DNA of 38,776 bases from Pirellulaceae bacterium (GTDB lineage Bacteria > Planctomycetota > Planctomycetia > Pirellulales > Pirellulaceae), in NCBI GenBank assembly GCA_011087765.1, contig JAALLA010000019.1:1-38776 (forward strand), written 5' to 3'. Positions 33,015 through 38,776 of this stretch are shown here, piece by piece. Made by a program: the position numbers and the translations under genes. The stretch's first letter is position 1. Every line of letters starts with the position of its first letter. Under the pieces are notes generated by a model. The model was not told the origin of the DNA. It ran no database searches and worked only from the letters and a program-made list of their open reading frames with translations.

Positions 33015-34061
33015 CTAGGCAGCACGCGAACCGTTGTCTTCAGAATCGTTGAGTTGATCAAGTTGTTTGGATATTTTTTTGACCGTTCGCCGAAGTTCTG
33101 GAAGCTTGGAAGTCACTGCCTGAATTTGCATTTCTGTTCTTGCCGGTCTTGCGGGAATTCCAAAAATCCGTTGGTTACTTTCAACATCGTGCATCAGGCC
33201 GGATTTCGCACCGATTGAAACATGTGAGCCGATGTTCAAGTGGTCGGCCAAGCCAACTTGCCCTCCCATGATGACATAGTCGCCTGTGGAACAACTACCC
33301 GCAATTCCAACTTGCGAGCAAAGCAGGTTGTGTTCTCCAATCGTACAGTTGTGGCCCACCATCACCAGGTTGTCGATTTTAGTTCCTGCGCCAATTGTCG
33401 TTGAATCGTAGGTGCCTCGGTCGATTGTTGTATTTGCACCAATTTCCACGTCTTCGGCAATGACTACATTCCCAATTTGTGCGGAAAGAACATGGCGTCC
33501 GGTGTTGGATTGGTAGCCGAATCCGAACGCACCTAACACCACGCCGGCGTGAAGGATGGAGCGGTCACCTACGATCGTGTTTTCGTACAAGACTGAATTA
33601 GGAAAGACTTGAACGTCCCTGCCTAAGCGGCAGTTTTCCATGATCGTGACATTGGGATAAACGACTGTCCCGAAACCAATTTGGACGTTGTCCATGATCA
33701 CCGCTCCAGGATGGATGCAGGCCCCTTCGTCAATGACCGCACTGGGGCTGACAATCGCTTGAGGGCTGATGCCCGACTGAGTTCGTTGGACGGTTGGTTT
33801 AAATCGTTCGGCAATCTCAACAAAGGCCTGGGTGACATCTTCAACAATCAGGCACGCCTTTTCGGGGGGATCCACGTCGAAACCAATAACGGCTGCAATC
33901 GCAGGGCTATTGAGAAAGTCATCGTAGTACTTTGGGCTGGAGACAAAGGTGATGTCACTTGCTGTTGCCCGCGAGATTGATGCTGCCCCGGAGATTTCGA
34001 GGTCTGGGTTCTTCGTTAATCGCCCACCAGTAATTTCGGTGAGTTCGCCTAAAAGCATCAT
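33015..34061 (-). CDS. lpxD: UDP-3-O-acylglucosamine N-acyltransferase LpxD
   Basis: LpxD adds the N-linked acyl chain to UDP-3-O-acylglucosamine, the third step of lipid A synthesis. The 348-residue protein has an N-terminal uridine-binding domain (ISGAASISRATASDITFVSS) and a left-handed beta helix of hexapeptide repeats (IGFGTVVYPNVTI, then VEIGANTTIDRGT). The catalytic histidine lies in MVGHNC (H237), and a C-terminal helix follows (RRTVKKISKQLDQLND). Two adjacent ATG codons could start it; the first is used. lpxI follows. FabZ, LpxA and LpxB are not adjacent. Confidence 0.95.
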   Translation of the reverse strand: MMLLGELTEITGGRLTKNPDLEISGAASISRATASDITFVSSPKYYDDFLNSPAIAAVIGFDVDPPEKACLIVEDVTQAFVEIAERFKPTVQRTQSGISPQAIVSPSAVIDEGACIHPGAVIMDNVQIGFGTVVYPNVTIMENCRLGRDVQVFPNSVLYENTIVGDRSILHAGVVLGAFGFGYQSNTGRHVLSAQIGNVVIAEDVEIGANTTIDRGTYDSTTIGAGTKIDNLVMVGHNCTIGEHNLLCSQVGIAGSCSTGDYVIMGGQVGLADHLNIGSHVSIGAKSGLMHDVESNQRIFGIPARPARTEMQIQAVTSKLPELRRTVKKISKQLDQLNDSEDNGSRAA

Positions 34062-34264
34062 GATTCAGGCATCCTTTCCTTAGAATCCAGCACAAGTTTA
34101 TAAACGGGAATGAAGCGTTAAATGTAAGCCAAAGGCGGCTTCCGTGGCTATACTGATTTCTGATAGCAACCGTTAGAAATGTCTTAAGCATTTAACGGCC
34201 AGTTCACGTGGCTGAGTTTCATCTCCCGGTAGAGGAAACTTCGCTTGTTAACGCGGAATTCCAA

Positions 34265-34300
34265 TAAAAAAGCGAGCACTTCGGGAATCGAAGACTCGCT
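34265..34300 (-). terminator. Intrinsic terminator of the DUF1501 gene
   Basis: AGCGAG / CTCGCT (6 bp) and an inner CTTCG / CGAAG (5 bp) form a stem with a small internal loop and the loop GGAAT. On the minus strand it is followed by TTTTTTATTG, so it ends transcription about 40 nt after the stop of the gene at 34340. It is the clearest terminator in the window. Confidence 0.85.
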
Positions 34301-34339
34301 TGTATCGCCTTAATGAGGCAACTCAAATTGCGTTTATTT

Positions 34340-35608
34340 CTAAGAAATCAGTTCTTTAATGACCTTGCCGCCATTGGCAATTTTCATTGGTCGACCACTT
34401 TGGCTAGTGAAAGTGGTCTCGAGTGAAATTCCCAATGAATGGCACACTGTCGCCATGAGATCTTCGGAAGATTGTGATGGCCCCACAACACTGGTTCCAT
34501 CTTCGTTGGTAGCCCCGACGGCGATTCCCGAATTCATTCCGGCTCCACCGACGACAGCACTCCAGCTTCTGGCCCAGTGGTCGCGTCCAGTGTTGCCATT
34601 AATTCTAGGAGTCCGGCTGAATTCTCCCATCCAGATCACGGCGACGTCATCCAGCATGTCCCGTGCGGCTAAATCTTCCATCAAAGCACTCATCCCGCGA
34701 TCAAGCTCAGGAAGTTTCGTATTTTCGAGAGTTTGGAAAATGTTCTGGTGGTTGTCCCAACCGCCAAGGCCAACTTCTACGAACGGCACGCCCGACTCAA
34801 CCAAACGGCGTGCCATCAAGCAGCCTCTTCCGAAATTAGTTTGTCCATAACGCTCTTGAACGTCATCGGGTTCCTGCATGACCTTGAACGCCTTCATTTG
34901 TTCGCTCGTCATGAGGCTCAAAGTCTTGCTCAGCACCTTCGCGTGCTCGCCAGCGGCGATTCCGCGGTTGGAATCGATGAAGCCGGATTCCATCATTTTG
35001 AGAGCCTGCATTCGTTGCGTGAGGCGGTCTGGTTCGATTCCCATGTCCAAGTTGCGAACCTGTCCGTTCGAATTGACTGAGAAGGGAGCCCAGGCCATGC
35101 CAAGAAACCCAGGCCCTTCGCTGTTCCCGCCGACGGAAACAAATGGTGGGATTTCGAGATCTTCACGAGTTGCGGAAAGTTCGTGGGCAATCACAGAACC
35201 GTAACTTGGGTGTTTCACGTTTGGGTTGGGAACGTAGCCAGTGTGCATGTAATACCGGCCTCGCATGTGATCGGCTTCCCGGGTGCTCATAGAACGCACG
35301 ATCGAGAGTTTGTCCATGTTCTTTGCCATCATCGGCATGTGCTCACAAATTTGCACATCTCCGGCAGTTGAAATTGGTCGGAACGGGCCGCCGTTGTTCG
35401 ATCCCGGCTTAAGATCCCAAATATCCATGGTCGACGGTCCGCCGCCCATCCAAAGTAGAATCGCAGCCTTCTTATTTTTCTTAAGCTGTTTAGTACTTGC
35501 CTTGAGTGTGTTGCCCAGCGCGAGTGCTGTACCGGTCATAGCCGAAGCACCAGCGAGGTGACGCATGAAATGGCGTCGGTTCATGCCCTGGGGTGTTTTG
35601 AAATTCAT
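34340..35608 (-). CDS. DUF1501 family protein with Tat-type signal
   Basis: This 422-residue protein has a twin-arginine-like leader, MNRRHFMRHLAG, followed by a hydrophobic alanine-rich stretch, so it is probably exported folded. The body is DUF1501, an alkaline-phosphatase-superfamily relative common in planctomycetes: LLWMGGGPSTMDIWDLKPGS, NFGRGCLMARRLVESGVPFVEV, GGWDNHQNI, and WMGEFSRTPRINGN with GRDHW. Conserved Asp and His residues suggest a metal site. It lies about 100 nt after the DUF1549/1553 gene, the usual pairing. The biochemical function is unknown. Confidence 0.92.
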   Translation of the reverse strand: MNFKTPQGMNRRHFMRHLAGASAMTGTALALGNTLKASTKQLKKNKKAAILLWMGGGPSTMDIWDLKPGSNNGGPFRPISTAGDVQICEHMPMMAKNMDKLSIVRSMSTREADHMRGRYYMHTGYVPNPNVKHPSYGSVIAHELSATREDLEIPPFVSVGGNSEGPGFLGMAWAPFSVNSNGQVRNLDMGIEPDRLTQRMQALKMMESGFIDSNRGIAAGEHAKVLSKTLSLMTSEQMKAFKVMQEPDDVQERYGQTNFGRGCLMARRLVESGVPFVEVGLGGWDNHQNIFQTLENTKLPELDRGMSALMEDLAARDMLDDVAVIWMGEFSRTPRINGNTGRDHWARSWSAVVGGAGMNSGIAVGATNEDGTSVVGPSQSSEDLMATVCHSLGISLETTFTSQSGRPMKIANGGKVIKELIS

Positions 35609-35710
35609 GGCGTCGTCCTTTTTGAAAAAATCAATTGCTGTTTTATTTTAATCGAATTGAAAGGCGTTGGGTGAGCCCAGAGAAAAATCTCTTGCTTTGC
35701 TGGGAGAAAT

Positions 35711-37417
35711 TTAGTGGTTAAAGATAAACTCATTGGTGTTAAGAATTACCCACCAAACGTCACGCAGTGCCTCTTTAGGGTCTCCATTTCTGGCTTTCAG
35801 GAACTGCTTAGCCAGATTCTTTTCGTCGCTTTTTGGTTTTCTCGTAAGTCCAGCGACGAACAGTTGTTCAACGCACTGCGAGTAGTTTTTGCCTGATTTT
35901 GCAAGATTATCGATTAGACTTCCTTTTTTGGTGTCAATTGCCTGTTTGACCATGTCACCGTTGAACAGCATCAAGACCTGGGGGATCGTGCCGTTGAAAC
36001 TGGTCGATTCCTGTCCTTCGTCAGTGCCGAAAGCTTGGTTAAATTGGCCGAGCCAAGTGTTTTTCTTGCGTTCTCGCTCTTCGTAGCTCCCTTGAAGCTC
36101 AATTGCTTCGGTCGCAACCATCATCGATTCGTAGAGTTGTTCGGCTTCCATTTGACGAAGGTAGAAATGCGAGAACTTCGGTGACTCACCAAGTAGCGGG
36201 TCATCACTTTGATTGCCAGAGGAACGCTTGCTGGACAGGCTGTAAGGTTTGCTTAGAGCAACCCAGGAGATCAGTTTTCTAAGATCGAATTCTGCACGAC
36301 GAAATTCTTCGGAAAGAAACTCAAGTAGTTCTGGATTGGAAGGAATGTTGTGAGGCCCAAGGTCATCGACCGGTGCTGTAAATCCATAGCCCAAGAAGTG
36401 CGCCCACATACGGTTAACGATCGACCGTGTCATGAACGGTGACGCGACCATCATCTTGGCGAGTTCTTCGCGGCGGTTAACGACGTTGACCAGCCCACTT
36501 CGCTCGATCTCGCTGCCGTCGACAAAGACGGGGTACGCAACTTTACTTAGACCATTTCGCATTTCGAAAAAGATCTCTGATTTGCCCTGGCTTTCGCCAC
36601 GGAAATCCTGATCGGCGAGTTGAGCCACTCCGCCATCCCTTGGCCGGGCTCCACCTGGGAAGGCTCGCACCTGACGAAAGAACGCATTCATTTCCCAGTA
36701 CTTTTGCTGTTTCCAATCGTTGAAGGGGTGGTTGTGGCACTGTGTGCATTGTACTTGAAGACCTAGGAAAATTTTTGTTGTCGCTGCCGTTGCGAGCGAA
36801 GCTTTTTCCTCATTCACTTTGTCAATTAAGAAGTTGGTCGCTCCATTGAACTTTTCATCTCCGGGGGTCGTGGACCCCGTGGCAGTGACCAATTCGTAAA
36901 CCATCTTGTCATACGATTTCTCTCGAGCGAACGAGTCCCGCAAATACTTTTGCATTCCGGGGCGACTGATCATCGAGTCGTTGTCGTTTCCACCTGTGCG
37001 ACCGATTAGTAAATTGGTCCATACAGTTGTCCAGTTTCTCGCAAATTCTTCTGTATAACTGTCGTCGTAGAGTAGTTTTTCAACTAGCTTTTTCTTCTTG
37101 TCGGAGTCGCGAGATTCCATGAACTCAGTCGCTTCGACGTATGAGGGAACCCGCCCGATAATGTCGAGATAAACTCGCCGGCACCATTCGCCATCGGTTG
37201 CCTCTTTCGAGGGCTTTAATTCATAATCAGTCCACAGTTGTTCCACTAACTTATTAATTTGCAAGACAGTGGAATCTGCATCCGGGGCAGAGGTTGTCCG
37301 GAAAGCAACTGGAGAAGTTTGAGCCGACGAGGTTGTTGCAAAGCCGAGAATCAAAATGGCCGAACAAAGGTAGCTTGCTGCGTTTAACAAAGTGTTCGTC
37401 TTGAACTGCTGGCCCAT
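35711..37417 (-). CDS. DUF1549/DUF1553 exported protein
   Basis: A signal peptide (LCSAILILGFATTSSAQ) leads a 568-residue protein. The DUF1549 part has WCRRVYLDIIGRVPSYVEA (residues 78-96) and a CxxCH motif, QCTQCHNHPF (C224, C227, H228). The DUF1553 part has RSIVNRMWAHFLGYGFTAPVDDLG and a C-terminal AGLTRKPKSDEK. The CxxCH looks like a haem-binding motif but is also a general family feature. These genes are almost always paired with DUF1501, as here, and are abundant in planctomycetes. The role is unknown; carbohydrate-related or surface roles have been suggested. Confidence 0.93.
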   Translation of the reverse strand: MGQQFKTNTLLNAASYLCSAILILGFATTSSAQTSPVAFRTTSAPDADSTVLQINKLVEQLWTDYELKPSKEATDGEWCRRVYLDIIGRVPSYVEATEFMESRDSDKKKKLVEKLLYDDSYTEEFARNWTTVWTNLLIGRTGGNDNDSMISRPGMQKYLRDSFAREKSYDKMVYELVTATGSTTPGDEKFNGATNFLIDKVNEEKASLATAATTKIFLGLQVQCTQCHNHPFNDWKQQKYWEMNAFFRQVRAFPGGARPRDGGVAQLADQDFRGESQGKSEIFFEMRNGLSKVAYPVFVDGSEIERSGLVNVVNRREELAKMMVASPFMTRSIVNRMWAHFLGYGFTAPVDDLGPHNIPSNPELLEFLSEEFRRAEFDLRKLISWVALSKPYSLSSKRSSGNQSDDPLLGESPKFSHFYLRQMEAEQLYESMMVATEAIELQGSYEERERKKNTWLGQFNQAFGTDEGQESTSFNGTIPQVLMLFNGDMVKQAIDTKKGSLIDNLAKSGKNYSQCVEQLFVAGLTRKPKSDEKNLAKQFLKARNGDPKEALRDVWWVILNTNEFIFNH

Positions 37418-37505
37418 TGATTGTCCCTGGTGGTGGATTTGAGTTGCACGGTCAGAAACAATCCGCTCGCCTGGGAGACGGCATCGTCGCTGAAATTATT
37501 ACAGT

Positions 37506-37535
37506 ATTTTAGACTAGGCTCTGTTTCTGATTCAA
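37506..37535 (-). promoter_or_regulatory. Possible promoter of the DUF1549/DUF1501 genes
   Basis: On the minus strand TTGAAT (37535-37530) and TAAAAT (37511-37506) are 18 nt apart. This would give a leader of about 80 nt before the ATG at 37417. It is a sequence match only. Confidence 0.35.
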
Positions 37536-37650
37536 CTTGAGTGTCTCAATATTGCACAAGTGTATCGTTTTGGTGTATCGAAATTAAACAGTTCGGGGAA
37601 GCCTTTTCGCTGTCACTCACGCTGTTAGGTCTCGATTACCGAGAAAAATG

Positions 37651-37684
37651 GCCTAGACTGCTCTAAAAAGTGAGCAGTCTAGGC
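37651..37684 (-). terminator. Perfect 13-bp stem-loop, terminator-like on the minus strand
   Basis: GCCTAGACTGCTC and GAGCAGTCTAGGC pair perfectly around an 8-nt A-rich loop. On the minus strand the stem is followed by CATTTTTCTC. It could end the transcript of the release-factor-like gene, about 400 nt away, or an unannotated RNA. Confidence 0.5.
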
Positions 37685-37836
37685 ACTGCCTCGTCTCTTT
37701 TCGCCAAAAGCAGGAGTTAAACAACTTTCGGCGAACCACTTCCAACTTTTATCAATGCAATCTGTGTGCCAAAAACGACTAGACTGTCACGGTATTTCTT
37801 GGGGGTGGCGAAAAGCTCACTTTTTCGAACGTTTCC

Positions 37837-37893
37837 TTGCTTGCCCTAAAACCACCAAAACGACGTGTGTTTGGGTGGTTTTAGGGCAAGCAA
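37837..37893. repeat. Long near-perfect hairpin, 20 bp plus 4 bp
   Basis: The arms 37837-37856 and 37874-37893 are perfectly complementary over 20 bp. After one A/G mismatch AAAC and GTTT add 4 bp, leaving a 7-nt loop (GACGTGT). There is no U-tract on either side and no obvious target-site duplication. Confidence 0.75.
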
Positions 37894-38060
37894 CGATTGC
37901 GATCTAAATCATCCTCTATGTGTGTTTCATGGAAAGATACTACATAAGATGCTTGCCAGCGCGTTGAAAATGAAAAATATGCGGTTGTAAACGCGAATTT
38001 TATGGGTTTTACCGCGATACCCGCACGGGAAGGCCTCGTTGATTTGCCCATTTCCCAGTT

Positions 38061-38567
38061 TTAGATGATTTTCTTGAGGCCGAGTGACTTTCGTTGCGAG
38101 TTCATCATTGCGAAAGCTTGAGGGCTGTTTTTGATGAATTTGATTAGCTGCGAGGTAGAGCAATCGAGCCGCTGCGCCGTTGCGGCTGGATTAAAATCAT
38201 GAAAATGCAGGAAATCAAGTGCTTCAGCAAGTAGTGCTGGAAAATCGGGGTGTTTCTGGCTGACTTCGATTTTCCTTTTTTTCAGCCGAGAATTCCACTG
38301 TTCGCTTGGAGCGGATTCAAGGGATTTTTGAGTGCGAAAGCCAATGGCTAGGTTAGTTTTCAGTCTTCCGACCGCCACAGTTTTATTTTTATTTTGACTT
38401 CTTGCTTCGCTTGCCTGGCCGGATATGCCAGTGGGGAGGTGAGTTATTACGATTGCGGTTTCAACTTTGTTTCGATGTTGCCCGCCTGGGCCGCTTCCGC
38501 GAGTGCGTTTCACCGAGCAATTTTTGAGCAGCGTTAGATCGGATTGGCTTGCCGGATGTTGGAACAC
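38061..38567 (-). CDS. Release-factor-like GGQ-domain protein
   Basis: This 168-residue protein has the class I release-factor catalytic loop RTRGSGPGGQHRNKVETAIV near its N-terminus, so it can act on peptidyl-tRNA. There is no codon-recognition domain, which makes it like ArfB (YaeJ) or PrfH-type rescue factors rather than RF1/RF2. After the GGQ domain comes a basic segment (NSRLKKRKIEVSQK) and a C-terminal helical part (NPAATAQRLDCSTSQLIKFI) that resembles a small nucleic-acid-binding helix pair. It starts at GTG 38567; the frame extends upstream without a better start. Ribosome rescue is an inference from the domain. Confidence 0.8.
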   Translation of the reverse strand: MFQHPASQSDLTLLKNCSVKRTRGSGPGGQHRNKVETAIVITHLPTGISGQASEARSQNKNKTVAVGRLKTNLAIGFRTQKSLESAPSEQWNSRLKKRKIEVSQKHPDFPALLAEALDFLHFHDFNPAATAQRLDCSTSQLIKFIKNSPQAFAMMNSQRKSLGLKKII

Positions 38568-38776
38568 TTTATTTATCCGCTCGATATCTAAATTGGCCGG
38601 TGATTTAAGTTTAACTGACTCGTAACTGGAATTGAAGAAAGCGCTGGTAGTTTATGGGCAATGAAAGCACGAGTTTGATTTTGAAAACCTTGGTTCGACA
38701 CAGCCGGCTGAAAATCACCACCCTAAATTAACAAACCTGAATTCTAGCTTTAAACAGGTAGGGTTTGCCGAATTAA
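38568..38776. other. Window end, no gene seen
   Basis: The last 209 nt carry no supported gene. A short plus-strand frame from an ATG near 38654 has no recognisable features. The promoter of the release-factor-like gene should lie here. Confidence 0.3.

Larger units (their letters stand above)
37418..38060. other. Long intergenic region rich in inverted repeats
   Basis: This 643-nt stretch between two minus-strand genes holds no supported gene. It has a possible minus-strand promoter at 37506-37535, a 13-bp hairpin at 37651-37684 and a long hairpin at 37837-37893. Segments 37665-37675 and 37815-37825 are perfect 11-nt complements, and 37698-37705 pairs with 37807-37814, so a larger fold is possible. 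Confidence 0.6.

Noticed and set aside
35711-37417. A cytochrome c from the CxxCH motif
   Set aside because: The CxxCH lies inside the DUF1549 domain, where it is a general family feature; no other cytochrome c signs are present.
37837-37893. An intrinsic terminator at the long hairpin
   Set aside because: There is no run of T after the stem on either strand.

Overview
The window looks like a chromosomal segment of a planctomycete, probably in or near the Pirellulales. This is inferred from protein families, not from a marker gene. The signals are a DUF1549/DUF1553 plus DUF1501 exported pair, a DUF4129-DUF4350-MoxR-DUF58 cluster, a zinc-ribbon SpoVG next to ispE, a release-factor-like GGQ protein, few strong Shine-Dalgarno sites and frequent GTG/TTG starts. 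Lipid A genes (lpxD, lpxI) point to an LPS-type outer membrane. I see no insertion sequence, prophage, CRISPR array, rRNA or tRNA.

Layout. Bases 3-4668 (+) hold a four-gene MoxR/DUF58 cluster. Bases 4709-11514 (-) hold an mnmE-like GTPase, coaX, obgE, rpmA with a structured 3' end and terminator, an exported protein of unknown function, spoVG and ispE. Bases 11952-14524 hold a DUF368 lipid-carrier transporter, a STAS protein (-) and an ATP-grasp ligase. Bases 14589-18452 (-) hold a giant LplT-Aas type fusion. Bases 18861-20436 (+) hold a small membrane protein and a STAS/anti-sigma-kinase pair behind a good promoter. Bases 20506-26310 (-) hold a sialate O-acetylesterase, exonuclease III, dprA and glgX, followed by purM (+). 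Bases 27780-31332 (-) hold a DsbD-like gene and a companion DsbD-alpha gene. The rest holds a degenerate receiver protein (+), lpxI and lpxD (-), the DUF1501 and DUF1549/1553 genes (-), a stretch dense in inverted repeats, and a release-factor-like gene (-).

Main discovery. The DsbD-like frame (start 30368) appears to stop at a TGA at 28062-28064, inside ...YTADW-TGA-PTCK. That TGA replaces the first cysteine of the thioredoxin CxxC motif. The same frame then stays open for 93 more codons and encodes the rest of a thioredoxin fold, ending in TAA at 27780. A 7-bp perfect stem with a 5-nt loop lies 17 nt after the TGA, where a bacterial SECIS is expected. I read this as an 862-residue selenoprotein, a membrane thiol:disulfide interchange protein with a U-x-x-C active site, which standard gene calling truncates.

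Other points worth a second look are the mnmE-like GTPase that lacks the C-terminal catalytic motif, a probable ATC start for dprA, a zinc ribbon inserted in SpoVG, the LplT-PlsC-AMP-ligase fusion, a candidate methanofuran-type ATP-grasp ligase, and a long-hairpin intergenic region at 37651-37893.
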